Shown here: positions 1 to 8,755 of the stretch, one piece after another
Numbering within the stretch: position 1 is the first letter of the stretch
How the letters are laid out: every line of letters begins with the position of its first letter
Origin: Nitratireductor sp.
Lineage (GTDB): Bacteria; Pseudomonadota; Alphaproteobacteria; Rhizobiales; Rhizobiaceae
Length of the DNA stretch: 64,000 nucleotides
Assembly: GCA_020637805.1 (NCBI GenBank)
Contig: JACKJU010000008.1
Coordinates: 124,001 to 188,000 of the forward strand
Direction of reading: 5' to 3'
The notes under the pieces: generated by a model
What the model was told of the DNA's origin: nothing
Databases searched by the model: none
Seen by the model: the letters and a program-made list of their open reading frames with translations, nothing else
Translations under genes and position numbers: made by a program

Positions 1-294
1 ATGACCACCCAGATGATGGTCACGCTCGGCCAGGAAGACATCAAGTCGCTTGAGGATTTCGCCGGATGCGCCGTTGACGACCTGTGCGGCTGGACCGAAC
101 GCAAGGACGGCGAAGTCAAACGCTTCGACGGGGTGCTCAAGGAATTCAAGACCTCCCGCGCCGAAGCCGAGAACATGATTCTGCAGGCCCGTCTGCTGGC
201 CGGCTGGATTACCGAAGAGGAACTGGCTTCCCAGGAAGAGGAAGCGGTTGAAGACGATGCCGAAGGCGGCGATGCCGCTTCCGGCGGAATTTGA
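1..294 (+). CDS. nusA: Transcription factor NusA, C-terminal fragment (5' truncated by window)
   Basis: NusA is a transcription elongation and antitermination factor that binds RNA polymerase and nascent RNA. Only the last 97 residues are present. They contain the alphaproteobacterial C-terminal helix-hairpin-helix-like repeat (LGQEDIKSLEDFAGCAVDDL) followed by an acidic tail rich in Glu and Asp. The ATG at base 1 is coincidental: the family runs to about 500 residues, so the gene continues upstream of the window. The next gene, a YlxR-type RNA-binding protein, follows after 30 bp, and the order nusA-ylxR-infB-rbfA-truB is the standard bacterial cluster. Identity rests on this tail plus the context. 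Confidence 0.9.
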   Translation: MTTQMMVTLGQEDIKSLEDFAGCAVDDLCGWTERKDGEVKRFDGVLKEFKTSRAEAENMILQARLLAGWITEEELASQEEEAVEDDAEGGDAASGGI

Positions 295-324
295 CGCGGC
301 GCATGCCGTGTTCAAGGAGATGAC

Positions 325-978
325 ATGTCCGGGGTCAAACATCGCGAGAGTGGCGAGCGGCAATGTGCCGTTACCCGCCGGAGTCTGCCGAAAGGCCGGC
401 TCCTGCGTTTCGTCATGTCTCCCGATGGCGAGGTCGTTCCGGACCTGAAGGAAACCCTGCCCGGACGCGGAGTGTGGACACTCTGCGACCGGGCGGTGGT
501 TGAAGACGCCGCATCGAAGGGCCATTTCAAGAGGGGCTTCAAGGCGGATGTGAAGATTTCCGGCGATCTTGCCGGGCTTGCGGGACGCCTGCTCGAAGAA
601 CGGGCACTTGCTGCAATGGCGCTATGCCGCAAGGCCGGGCAACTTGTTACCGGCTTTTCCAAATGCGATACGGCGATCCGTTCGGGCGAAGCGGTTTTGC
701 TCATTCATGCAACAGATGCCGCTGACGATGGCATCCGCAAACTTGCGAATGCATGTGCCTTTGCCGGTCATCTCGGTGCAGAGGAGATCGAGGTCTTCCG
801 CCTGTGGTCCATCGACGCGATGAGCCGGGCGCTTGGCCTCGAAAACGCAGTGCATGCCGTTGCACTCCATGGAGGCGCAACTGCCAACCTCAAGCATGAG
901 CTGGAGCGCTTCCGTGCGTGGAGCGGTGCGGCAACGCAATCAGGAGGGCCTGATCCAGTGCAGGCTGATACAAAATAA
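325..978 (+). CDS. ylxR: YlxR (RnpM) / L7Ae-like RNA-binding protein
   Basis: This is a 217-residue protein. The N-terminal half is a YlxR (DUF448) domain with the typical RQCAVTRR start at residues 12-19 and a PGRGVW turn. The C-terminal half (about 95-190) resembles a ribosomal L7Ae/L30e fold. YlxR proteins bind RNA and, in Firmicutes, modulate RNase P; the two-domain form is common in Alphaproteobacteria. The gene lies between nusA and infB and is probably co-transcribed with them. The exact role in this lineage is not known. The 136 bp to infB hold no ORF or terminator that I could recognise. Confidence 0.85.
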   Translation: MSGVKHRESGERQCAVTRRSLPKGRLLRFVMSPDGEVVPDLKETLPGRGVWTLCDRAVVEDAASKGHFKRGFKADVKISGDLAGLAGRLLEERALAAMALCRKAGQLVTGFSKCDTAIRSGEAVLLIHATDAADDGIRKLANACAFAGHLGAEEIEVFRLWSIDAMSRALGLENAVHAVALHGGATANLKHELERFRAWSGAATQSGGPDPVQADTK

Positions 979-1114
979 TCTGCTCGCGGATGGCAGAACA
1001 TCAATTGGGGCTGGATTTTTCCGGCCTTAGGGTCCAAAAAGCGCCCAATCCGCCCGCAACAGCGCGGGCAGGCATTTCGCGGGCGCGCGAAATCGAAACG
1101 AACCAAGGTTTGTA

Positions 1115-3667
1115 ATGAGCGAAGACAACAACGACGACGACAAGATCAGCGTGAACAAACGATCGACGCTGAGCCTGAAAGGCGGAGGCCGGAGCCAGGG
1201 AACCGTGCGGCAGAATTTCTCGCATGGCCGCTCGAAGGCTGTTGTCGTGGAGACAAAGAAACGGCGCATCCACAAGCCGGGCGAGACGCCGAAACCCGTA
1301 GAAACACGGGCTCCCGTTACCCCTGCAAAACCGGCTGCGCCAGCCACACCGCCACCGGTCGAGCGAAGCGATGCCGGAAGCAACCTTTCCCGCGAGGAAA
1401 TGGAGGCTCGCCGCCGCGCGCTCGAAGAAGCGCAGGCGATGCAGGCCGAAGAACGCCGCAAGGCCGAGGAAGAAGCCAAGGCACGCGCCGAACTCGATGC
1501 ACGCCGCAGGGCCGACCGCGAGGAAGCCAAGCGGCGCGAGGAAGAACAGGCACGCAAAGAGCAGGAAGAGCGCGAGCGTCAGGAACGCGAAGTCGCCGAA
1601 GCTGCAGCTGCTGCAGCGGCAGCCGCCTCTGCCACTCCCGAAGAGCTGGAAGCCGGCAAGAAGCGCGCCGCACCTCGCGAAGAGGTCAAGCCGAAGGAAC
1701 TCAAACCCTACGAGCGCAAGCGCACCACCGAGGAAGCGGATCGCGCAGCCAAGCCGCGCGGAGGCGACGACCGCCGCCGTACCAAGCTGACGCTTACCAA
1801 CGCCCTGGAAGATGGTGCCGGGCGAGGCCCGTCGCTGGCCGCATTGCGCCGCCGCCAGGAAAAGGCAAAACGCGCAGCACTGGGCCAGTCCGGTCCGAGA
1901 GAAAAGATTTCACGTGAGGTACAGTTGCCCGAGACGATCTCCATTCAGGATCTTGCCTCGCGCATGTCCGAACGTTCCGTGGACGTCATCAAGTTCCTGA
2001 TGAAACAGGGTCAGATGATGAAACCCGGAGACATCATCGATGCGGATACCGCCGAACTGATTGCCGAGGAATTCGGCCATACGGTAAGGCGCGTTGCAGA
2101 GTCCGATGTCGAGGAAGGTCTTTTCGACACCAAGGACAATCCCGAGAACGTGGTTGCACGTCCGCCGGTCGTCACCATCATGGGACACGTCGATCACGGC
2201 AAGACCTCCTTGCTGGATGCAATCCGCAACGCCAACGTTGTAGAGGGCGAGGCCGGTGGCATTACCCAGCACATCGGTGCCTACCAGGTCGAGAAGGATG
2301 GTCAGAAGATCACCTTCATCGATACGCCGGGCCACGAGGCCTTTACGGCGATGCGTGCGCGCGGCGCGATGGCGACCGATATCGCCATTCTCGTGGTCGC
2401 GGCAGATGACGGCGTGATGCCGCAGACGATCGAATCGATCAACCATGCCAAGGCGGCAGGGGTTCCGATCATCGTGGCGATCAACAAGATCGACAAGCCG
2501 GCTGCAGAGCCGAGCCGCGTTCGCAACGAACTTCTTCAGCATGAGGTTTTCGTCGAGTCGCTTGGCGGTGAAGTGCTTGAAGTGGAAGTTTCGGCCAAGG
2601 CCGGTACCAATCTCGACAAGCTTCTCGAAGCCATCCTGCTGCAGTCGGAGGTTCTCGATCTGAAAGCCGATCCGGACCGTGCTGCAGAGGGTGTGATCAT
2701 CGAATCCCAGCTCGACAAGGGCCGCGGGCCGGTGGCAACGGTTCTCGTCAAGCGCGGCACACTCAACACCGGTGATATCGTGATTGCCGGCAATGAGTGG
2801 GGCAAGGTGCGTGCACTGGTCAACGACCGTGGCGAACAGCTCAAGGAAGCCGGTCCGTCCATGCCGGTCGAGGTGCTGGGTCTTTCCGGTGCGCCGACTG
2901 CTGGCGAACAGTTTGCCGTGGTGGAGAACGAGGCTCGCGCCCGCGAGATTTCCGACTACCGCCAGCGCCTGGCACGCGACAAGGCGGCAGCGCAGATGGC
3001 CGGTTCGCGCGGGTCTCTCGAACAGATGATGAGCCAGATGCAGACGAGCGAGCTCAAGGAAGCCGCCGTCGTCGTCAAGGCAGATGTTCAGGGTTCCGTC
3101 GAGGCGATCAGCCAGTCGCTGGCCAAGCTGGGCACCGAAGAAGTGCAGGCGAAGGTCATCCATGGTGCCGTCGGCGGGATTACCGAATCCGACGTGTCGC
3201 TGGCGGCTGCTTCCAATGCTCCGATCCTCGCCTTCAACGTTCGTGCCAACAAGCAGGCCAAGGATGCGGCAGAGCGCGAAGGCATCGAGATCCGCTACTA
3301 CTCGATCATCTATGATCTGGTGGATGACATGAAGGCCGTGCTTTCGGGCATGCTGGCGCCGGAGCGCCGCGAGACCTTCCTGGGCTATGCGGAAATCCTC
3401 GAAGTGTTCAACGTGTCGAAGGTCGGCAAGGTTGCCGGTTGCCGCGTAACGGACGGCAAGGTGGAGCGTGGATCGGGTGTTCGCCTGCTGCGCGACAACG
3501 TGGTCATCCACGAAGGCAAGCTCTCGACACTCAAGCGCTTCAAGGACGAGGTTTCGGAAGTTCCGGCCGGCCAGGAATGCGGCATGGCTTTCGAGAACTA
3601 CCAGGACATCCGCAAGGGCGACCAGATCGAGTGCTTCCGCGTGGAGCATATCGAGCGCAGCCTGTAG
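1115..3667 (+). CDS. infB: Translation initiation factor IF-2
   Basis: IF-2 is the GTPase that places fMet-tRNA on the 30S subunit and promotes subunit joining. The protein has 850 residues. The first roughly 260 form a highly charged, Ala/Glu/Arg-rich, probably coiled region that is variable in the family. An IF2_N domain follows (about 263-315), then the G domain with GHVDHGKT at 357-364, DTPGH near 403 and NKID near 457, then domains II to IV. The ATG at 1115 gives the typical alphaproteobacterial N-terminus (MSEDNNDDDKISVNKRSTL). It sits between ylxR and rbfA in the nusA-infB cluster. Confidence 0.97.
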   Translation: MSEDNNDDDKISVNKRSTLSLKGGGRSQGTVRQNFSHGRSKAVVVETKKRRIHKPGETPKPVETRAPVTPAKPAAPATPPPVERSDAGSNLSREEMEARRRALEEAQAMQAEERRKAEEEAKARAELDARRRADREEAKRREEEQARKEQEERERQEREVAEAAAAAAAAASATPEELEAGKKRAAPREEVKPKELKPYERKRTTEEADRAAKPRGGDDRRRTKLTLTNALEDGAGRGPSLAALRRRQEKAKRAALGQSGPREKISREVQLPETISIQDLASRMSERSVDVIKFLMKQGQMMKPGDIIDADTAELIAEEFGHTVRRVAESDVEEGLFDTKDNPENVVARPPVVTIMGHVDHGKTSLLDAIRNANVVEGEAGGITQHIGAYQVEKDGQKITFIDTPGHEAFTAMRARGAMATDIAILVVAADDGVMPQTIESINHAKAAGVPIIVAINKIDKPAAEPSRVRNELLQHEVFVESLGGEVLEVEVSAKAGTNLDKLLEAILLQSEVLDLKADPDRAAEGVIIESQLDKGRGPVATVLVKRGTLNTGDIVIAGNEWGKVRALVNDRGEQLKEAGPSMPVEVLGLSGAPTAGEQFAVVENEARAREISDYRQRLARDKAAAQMAGSRGSLEQMMSQMQTSELKEAAVVVKADVQGSVEAISQSLAKLGTEEVQAKVIHGAVGGITESDVSLAAASNAPILAFNVRANKQAKDAAEREGIEIRYYSIIYDLVDDMKAVLSGMLAPERRETFLGYAEILEVFNVSKVGKVAGCRVTDGKVERGSGVRLLRDNVVIHEGKLSTLKRFKDEVSEVPAGQECGMAFENYQDIRKGDQIECFRVEHIERSL

Positions 3668-3679
3668 GAAAACCGGAGC

Positions 3680-3720
3680 GCGGCGCCAGACGCCGCCTCC
3701 CCGTGCCCGCATGACGGGCA
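3680..3720 (+). other. Two adjacent hairpins in the infB-rbfA gap
   Basis: GCGGCG (3680-3685) pairs with CGCCGC (3691-3696), and TGCCCG (3704-3709) pairs with CGGGCA (3715-3720). There is no T-run after either, so this is more likely an mRNA stability or processing element than a terminator. No function is proven. Confidence 0.4.
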
Positions 3721-3773
3721 ATCATTGACCCGTTGCCGGTCCCATCCCGGCAGGGTGCAAAGAGGAAACCAGA

Positions 3774-4184
3774 ATGAACAGAAATTCCGGCGGCAAGGGG
3801 CCGTCGCAACGGCAATTGCGCGTCGGCGAAATGGTGCGCCACGCGCTGACCGAAATTCTCCAGCGCGGCGAGATCCCGGACCCGGAGATCGAGCGCACGG
3901 TGATTTCGGTGACCGAGGTTGGCATGTCGCCGGACCTCAAGATCGCGACCGTGTATATCTCACCGCTCGGCGTTTCCGATCCGCAACCCATCATCAAGGC
4001 GCTGGCACGAAACCAGAAGCTCATTCGCGGCAAGGTTTCTCCTGCGTTGCGGCAAATGAAGTACATGCCGGAATTCCGGTTCCGCGCGGATACCAGTTTC
4101 GAGAACTACGCAAAGATCGACAAGCTTCTCCACAGCCCCGAGGTGGCGCGTGATCTGGATGATGGCGAGGGAGAGGACGAATGA
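3774..4184 (+). CDS. rbfA: 30S ribosome-binding factor RbfA
   Basis: RbfA binds the 30S subunit and assists late 16S rRNA maturation and cold adaptation. The 136-residue protein has the KH-like RbfA fold, recognisable by RVGEMVRHALTEILQRGEI and the later core strand SPDLKIATVYISPLG. An acidic C-terminal tail (DDGEGEDE) is usual in Rhizobiales. The start is preceded by AGAGGAAACC, a good ribosome-binding site. Its stop overlaps the truB start by 4 bp (ATGA), implying translational coupling. Confidence 0.95.
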   Translation: MNRNSGGKGPSQRQLRVGEMVRHALTEILQRGEIPDPEIERTVISVTEVGMSPDLKIATVYISPLGVSDPQPIIKALARNQKLIRGKVSPALRQMKYMPEFRFRADTSFENYAKIDKLLHSPEVARDLDDGEGEDE

Positions 4185-5110
4185 GCAGGCAGCGCAAGAA
4201 AAAGGGCCGTCCGGTATCGGGCTGGATCATCCTCGACAAGCCCTACGAAATGGGCTCGACGGAATGCGTCTCGAAGATCAAGTGGCTCTACAAGGCGGCG
4301 AAGGCGGGACATGCCGGAACGCTGGATCCGCTTGCCTCCGGCATGCTGCCGATCGCGCTTGGAGAGGCTACCAAGACCGTGCCCTACGTGATGGATGGTC
4401 ACAAGACCTACCGCTTCACGGTGCGCTGGGGCGCGGAAACCTCCACCGATGACCTTGAGGGTGAGGTGACCAACACCTCGGACAAACGTCCATCGGAAGA
4501 GGACATCCGGGCGATCCTCGGCAATTACATGGGAGAGATCGAGCAGGTTCCTCCGAAATTCTCTGCCGTGAAGATCAACGGCGAACGCGCCTACGCCCTG
4601 GCGCGCGAGGGCGAGGAAGTGGAGATTGCGGCAAGGCCCGTGACCGTGCACCGCTTCGACCTGGTTGAAATGCGGGTCAACGAAGGCGAGACCGTTTTCG
4701 AGGCCGAGTGTGGCAAGGGCACATATGTGCGAGCTTTCGCCCGCGACATGGGACGCGACCTTGGGTGCTATGGCCATGTGAGCGAGTTGCGACGCGTCGC
4801 CGTCGGACCGTTCAACGAGGACGACCTGGTTCCGCTTTCCGAACTGGTCGAACTCGAAGGCGATCTGGAGGCACTGGACGAGGAAATCCTGCCGACCGGC
4901 ATTGCGCTGGAAGACCTGCCGGAAATCAGCGTGACGAAGGATCAGGCACAACGCATCCGCTCCGGCAATCCGGTACTGTTGCGCGGCCGCGATGCCATGA
5001 CATTCGCCGACGAGGCATTTGCCATCTTCGGCTCGGATCTCGTTGCCATCGGCGCGGTCGACAAGGGTTCGTTCATGCCGAAACGGGTCTTCAAGGTTTC
5101 CGAGGCGTGA
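4181..5110 (+). CDS. truB: tRNA pseudouridine(55) synthase TruB
   Basis: TruB converts U55 to pseudouridine in the T-loop of tRNAs. The 309-residue protein has the TruB core with the catalytic Asp at residue 49 within GHAGTLDPLASGML, followed by the conserved TKTVPYVMDGHKTY region. The C-terminal part is the short extension seen in proteobacterial TruB. The start overlaps the rbfA stop, so the two are probably translated together. It ends the nusA-truB cluster; no clear rho-independent terminator was seen after it. Confidence 0.95.
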   Translation: MSRQRKKKGRPVSGWIILDKPYEMGSTECVSKIKWLYKAAKAGHAGTLDPLASGMLPIALGEATKTVPYVMDGHKTYRFTVRWGAETSTDDLEGEVTNTSDKRPSEEDIRAILGNYMGEIEQVPPKFSAVKINGERAYALAREGEEVEIAARPVTVHRFDLVEMRVNEGETVFEAECGKGTYVRAFARDMGRDLGCYGHVSELRRVAVGPFNEDDLVPLSELVELEGDLEALDEEILPTGIALEDLPEISVTKDQAQRIRSGNPVLLRGRDAMTFADEAFAIFGSDLVAIGAVDKGSFMPKRVFKVSEA

Positions 5111-5212
5111 GAACCCGGACGCTTTCCCGGAACGCCTTGTGTATTTCCTCACATCTTTGCTTCCCCTGCGCGGCTATGTTCAACTCAACTAACGCCCGCA
5201 GGAGAATCGAAC

Positions 5213-5659
5213 ATGCCGCGCATCTGGAAACCCAAGCCCTTTGAATGCATGACCAACAAGGTGACGCTCGGCCTGATCGCGGCCGGCGCCCTGATCCTGG
5301 GTGCGACGCATGTGTTTGCCCTTGAGGCGGGAACCGTGTTCGAGCGGCCACAGCCGCCGCTTGAAGAACAGCTTGGCAGCATTCGCTCCCACAATTTCGA
5401 GGTCGCTCAGGCCTGCGGGCACTACATCATACTTGGCTGCTTCAAGAGCCGGTCTGCGGCACGCGCACGGCTACGCTCGCTTGGCGGGTCGATGGTTGGC
5501 GGCGGTGCGGGCACCTATGTCGTCAATACCGACGACTATCCGAATTTCCGCGATGGCTGGTACTGCGTCGCGGACGGCCCTTACGCCACGCGTTCCGAGG
5601 CCGAGAGCATCGCGTGGAAGGAAGCTATACCCGACGCCTATGTGAAGAGCGGCTGCTGA
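5213..5659 (+). CDS. Exported SPOR-like hypothetical protein
   Basis: This 148-residue protein has a hydrophobic segment after a short basic start (residues 13-37, VTLGLIAAGALILGATHVFA), consistent with a signal peptide or membrane anchor. The mature part holds YIILGCFKSRSAARARLRSL and a second half ending in YCVADGPYATRSEAESIA. This pattern of an aromatic strand and a spaced Arg/Ala helix resembles SPOR peptidoglycan-binding repeats. Four Cys residues in the mature part suggest a periplasmic, possibly disulfide-bonded, protein. The start at 5213 is chosen because GCAGGAGAATCGAAC precedes it; the ATG at 5249 is an alternative. The function is unknown. Confidence 0.6.
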   Translation: MPRIWKPKPFECMTNKVTLGLIAAGALILGATHVFALEAGTVFERPQPPLEEQLGSIRSHNFEVAQACGHYIILGCFKSRSAARARLRSLGGSMVGGGAGTYVVNTDDYPNFRDGWYCVADGPYATRSEAESIAWKEAIPDAYVKSGC

Positions 5660-5895
5660 GCGGACAAGGCAACCGGATAGCAAATAGCACTGGCATTTTC
5701 GCCATTTTTCCACTATATGCAGCGCAACAGCCGCTCGGACCGCGAAAGCGCCGGGCGGTTGCGGTTACCAGGCACCCGAAAAGTCAAGGTAATGAACGGC
5801 CCCTGCTGGACGACATCCCGGCAGCCGGGCGGCAAGATCAATAAGGCCCCATGTCCAAAAACCGGACTTTGGCCAGAACCAGAAAGGTATGACCG

Positions 5896-6165
5896 ATGTC
5901 GATTACCGCTGAACGCAAGGCAGAACTCATCAAGGAATACGCAATCAAGGAAGGCGACACCGGCTCTGCCGAGGTCCAGGTTGCAATCCTTTCCGAGCGC
6001 ATTGCCAACCTTACCGAACACTTCAAGGGCCACAAGAAGGACAACCATTCCCGCCGTGGCCTCCTGAAAATGGTTTCGCAGCGCCGCCGCCTTCTCGACT
6101 ATGTCAAGAAGACCGACGAAGAGCGCTACCAGACGCTCATCAAGCGTCTCGGCCTGCGCCGCTAA
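5896..6165 (+). CDS. rpsO: 30S ribosomal protein S15
   Basis: S15 is a primary 16S rRNA-binding protein of the 30S platform. Its length (89 residues) and sequence are canonical: LIKEYAIKEGDTGSAEVQVA near the N-terminus, HFKGHKKDNHSRRGLL in the centre and RYQTLIKRLGLRR at the end. AGAAAGGT precedes the start. It is followed by a strong terminator and then pnp, the classical rpsO-pnp pair. The 236 bp upstream (5660-5895) hold no supported gene and probably contain its promoter and leader. Confidence 0.97.
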   Translation: MSITAERKAELIKEYAIKEGDTGSAEVQVAILSERIANLTEHFKGHKKDNHSRRGLLKMVSQRRRLLDYVKKTDEERYQTLIKRLGLRR

Positions 6166-6171
6166 GACTTC

Positions 6172-6202
6172 CGGCGGGCTTCGAACCGGAGCCCGCCGTT
6201 TT
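6172..6202 (+). terminator. Rho-independent terminator after rpsO
   Basis: A perfect 9 bp stem, CGGCGGGCT (6172-6180) with AGCCCGCCG (6190-6198), encloses a 9-base loop and is followed by TTTT. It begins 6 bp after the rpsO stop codon and would separate rpsO from pnp or attenuate readthrough. Confidence 0.85.
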
Positions 6203-6257
6203 CGTATCCGCCAAGGGTCGATTGCCATCTACCCTGCGGAAACGGTTTGAACCGGCT

Positions 6258-6285
6258 GCCCGGGAGCAAATGCTCCGATCGGGGC
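6258..6285 (+). promoter_or_regulatory. Hairpin in the pnp leader
   Basis: GGAGC (6263-6267) pairs with GCTCC (6272-6276) around AAAT. An outer GCCC/GGGGC pairing (6258-6261 with 6281-6285) extends the stem. It lies in the long pnp 5' leader (6203-6462). In E. coli, pnp autoregulates through RNase III cleavage of a leader stem; whether this stem plays that role here is inference. Confidence 0.35.
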
Positions 6286-6462
6286 AGGATTACCAGACAC
6301 CTGACGGCACAACGCCACCATGTTCAGGTTTCTCGTTGTCTTGCCCGCGGGCCAGCTTCAAAGCATGGCAAGGGACGGTCCGGATTCCGTCCAGACGCAG
6401 AACCACCGGCTCGATCAAGCCCGGAATCCGTCTGCATACCGGACCCTCAACAAGGACACGAC

Positions 6463-8592
6463 ATGTTCGATCATCATTCCATCGAAATCGAATGGGGCGG
6501 CCGCCCCCTCACGCTTGAAACCGGCAAGGTTGCCCGTCAGGCAGACGGCTCGGTAATCGCCACTTATGGCGAAACCGTCGTTCACGCGACCGTGGTTTCG
6601 GCCAAGAGCCCGAAACCGGGCCAGGACTTCTTCCCGCTGACCGTGAACTACCAGGAAAAAACCTATGCCGCGGGCAAGATCCCCGGTGGCTTTTTCAAGC
6701 GTGAAGGCCGTCCTTCCGAGAAGGAAACCCTGACCTCACGCCTGATCGACCGCCCGATCCGTCCGCTGTTTGCCGAAGGCTTCAAGTGCGACACCCAGGT
6801 GATTGCCACGGTCATGCAGCATGACCTGGAAAACGATCCCGACATCGTTGCAATGGTAGCAACCTCGGCCGCACTCGCGCTTTCCGGCGTTCCGTTCCAG
6901 GGCCCCATCGGCGGTGCCCGTGTCGGCTTTATCGACGGCGAGTTCGTGCTGAACCCCAATATCGACGAAATGCCGGAATCGGAACTCGATCTGATCGTTG
7001 CCGGCACCAAGGACGCTGTCCTGATGGTGGAATCGGAAGCCAACCAGCTGGACGAGGAAACCATGCTCGGAGCCGTGATGTTTGGCCATGAGGGTTTCCA
7101 GCCGGTCATCGACGCGATCAACGAACTGGCTTCGAAAGCCGCAAAACCGGCCCGCGCGCATGAAACGCCCGATCATTCCGATCTGGAAAAGAAAATGCAC
7201 GGTCTGGTGGGCGACGACATCGCTGCCGCCTACACCATTTCCGACAAGCAGGAGCGTTACAACGCGCTCGACGCTGCCAAGGCCAAGGTGAAGGAAGAGT
7301 TCGTCACGGAAGAAACCTCCGCTGACGAAATCCAGGTCATCATGGACACCTTCAAGCACCTGCAGGCAAACGTGGTGCGCGGTTCCATCCTGAAAACCGG
7401 CAACCGCATCGACGGCCGCGACCTGAAAACGGTCCGCCCGATCGTATCGGAAGTAGGCATTCTGCCGCGTACCCATGGTTCGTCCCTGTTCACCCGCGGT
7501 GAAACGCAGGCAATCGTGGTTGCCACGCTCGGCACCTCGGACGACGAGCAGTTCATCGATGCGCTGACCGGCACCTACAAGGAAAACTTCCTGCTGCACT
7601 ACAACTTCCCGCCCTTCTCGGTCGGTGAAACGGGCCGCATCGGCTCGCCGGGACGCCGCGAAATCGGCCACGGCAAACTGGCATGGCGCGCCATCCACCC
7701 GATGCTGCCGAGCCAGGAGGAATTCCCCTACACGATCCGCGTTGTCTCCGAGATCACCGAGTCGAACGGTTCTTCCTCCATGGCCACCGTTTGCGGCACC
7801 TCGCTGTCGCTGATGGATGCTGGCGTACCGCTGAAATCGCCGGTTGCCGGCATCGCGATGGGCCTCATCAAGGAAGGCGAGGAATTCGCTGTCCTGTCCG
7901 ACATTCTCGGTGACGAGGATCACCTCGGCGACATGGACTTCAAGGTAGCAGGTACCGAAAACGGCATCACCTCGCTGCAGATGGACATCAAGATCACCGG
8001 TATCACCAAGGAGATCATGGAAGTCGCACTCGCACAGGCAAAGGACGGCCGCCTGCACATCCTCGGCGAAATGTCGAAAGCGCTCTCTTCCAGCCGTGCC
8101 GAACTCGGCGAGTTCGCACCGCGCATCGAGCAGATGAACATCCCGGTCGACAAGATCCGTGACGTCATCGGCTCCGGCGGCAAGGTCATCCGCGAGATCG
8201 TCGAGAAGACAGGCGCCAAGATCAACATCGAGGACGACGGCACCGTTCGCATCGCTTCGTCTTCCGGCAAGGAAATCGAAGCAGCGAAGAAATGGATCCA
8301 TTCCATCGTTGCCGAACCCGAAGTGGGCGAAATCTACGAAGGCACTGTCGTCAAGACGGTCGACTTCGGTGCATTCGTCAACTTCTTCGGTTCCCGCGAC
8401 GGCCTCGTGCACATCTCGCAGCTTACCGATGGCCGCGTTGCCAAGACCACTGACGTGATCAAGGAAGGCGACAAGGTCTGGGTCAAGCTCATGGGCTTCG
8501 ACGATCGCGGCAAGGTTCGCCTGTCGATGAAAGTCGTCGATCAGGAGACCGGCAAGGAAATCGTCAGGGAAGATGCTTCCGGCGACGAATAA
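6463..8592 (+). CDS. pnp: Polyribonucleotide nucleotidyltransferase (PNPase)
   Basis: PNPase is the phosphorolytic 3'-5' exoribonuclease of mRNA decay. The 709-residue protein has two RNase PH domains joined by a helical linker, then a KH domain (about 560-610, with IRDVIGSGGKVIREI) and an S1 domain (from about 620, GEIYEGTVVKTVDFGAFVNF). The frame is open from 6247. The start at 6463 is chosen because it gives the conserved N-terminus MFDHHSIEIEWGGRPL and is preceded by AACAAGGACACGAC. It is the second gene of the rpsO-pnp unit. Confidence 0.97.
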   Translation: MFDHHSIEIEWGGRPLTLETGKVARQADGSVIATYGETVVHATVVSAKSPKPGQDFFPLTVNYQEKTYAAGKIPGGFFKREGRPSEKETLTSRLIDRPIRPLFAEGFKCDTQVIATVMQHDLENDPDIVAMVATSAALALSGVPFQGPIGGARVGFIDGEFVLNPNIDEMPESELDLIVAGTKDAVLMVESEANQLDEETMLGAVMFGHEGFQPVIDAINELASKAAKPARAHETPDHSDLEKKMHGLVGDDIAAAYTISDKQERYNALDAAKAKVKEEFVTEETSADEIQVIMDTFKHLQANVVRGSILKTGNRIDGRDLKTVRPIVSEVGILPRTHGSSLFTRGETQAIVVATLGTSDDEQFIDALTGTYKENFLLHYNFPPFSVGETGRIGSPGRREIGHGKLAWRAIHPMLPSQEEFPYTIRVVSEITESNGSSSMATVCGTSLSLMDAGVPLKSPVAGIAMGLIKEGEEFAVLSDILGDEDHLGDMDFKVAGTENGITSLQMDIKITGITKEIMEVALAQAKDGRLHILGEMSKALSSSRAELGEFAPRIEQMNIPVDKIRDVIGSGGKVIREIVEKTGAKINIEDDGTVRIASSSGKEIEAAKKWIHSIVAEPEVGEIYEGTVVKTVDFGAFVNFFGSRDGLVHISQLTDGRVAKTTDVIKEGDKVWVKLMGFDDRGKVRLSMKVVDQETGKEIVREDASGDE

Positions 8593-8614
8593 CGCCAGTC
8601 TTGCAAGAATTGAG

Positions 8615-8645
8615 AAAAGGCCGGGGAAACCCGGCCTTTTTTGTT
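8615..8645 (+). terminator. Rho-independent terminator after pnp
   Basis: AAAAGGCCGGG (8615-8625) pairs perfectly with CCCGGCCTTTT (8630-8640) around GAAA. The T-rich run TTTTGTTTG continues after it. It sits 22 bp after the pnp stop codon. Confidence 0.92.
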
Positions 8646-8755
8646 TGTTGAGCAGGAACGCCAGCCAGTTCACATTTGGTGCAGGCTCAACATAATTCGG
8701 TTCGGTTTTGTGCCCATATTCGGTTGTCCAACCACGAACCCGGAAGACAGCATAC

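Noticed and set aside
1..3. ATG at base 1 as the nusA start
   Set aside because: The protein here is only the NusA tail; the frame must continue upstream of the window.
1910..3721. Long open frame of about 600 codons opposite infB
   Set aside because: It is antisense to a well-supported infB, has no recognisable domain and follows from the GC-rich codon bias.
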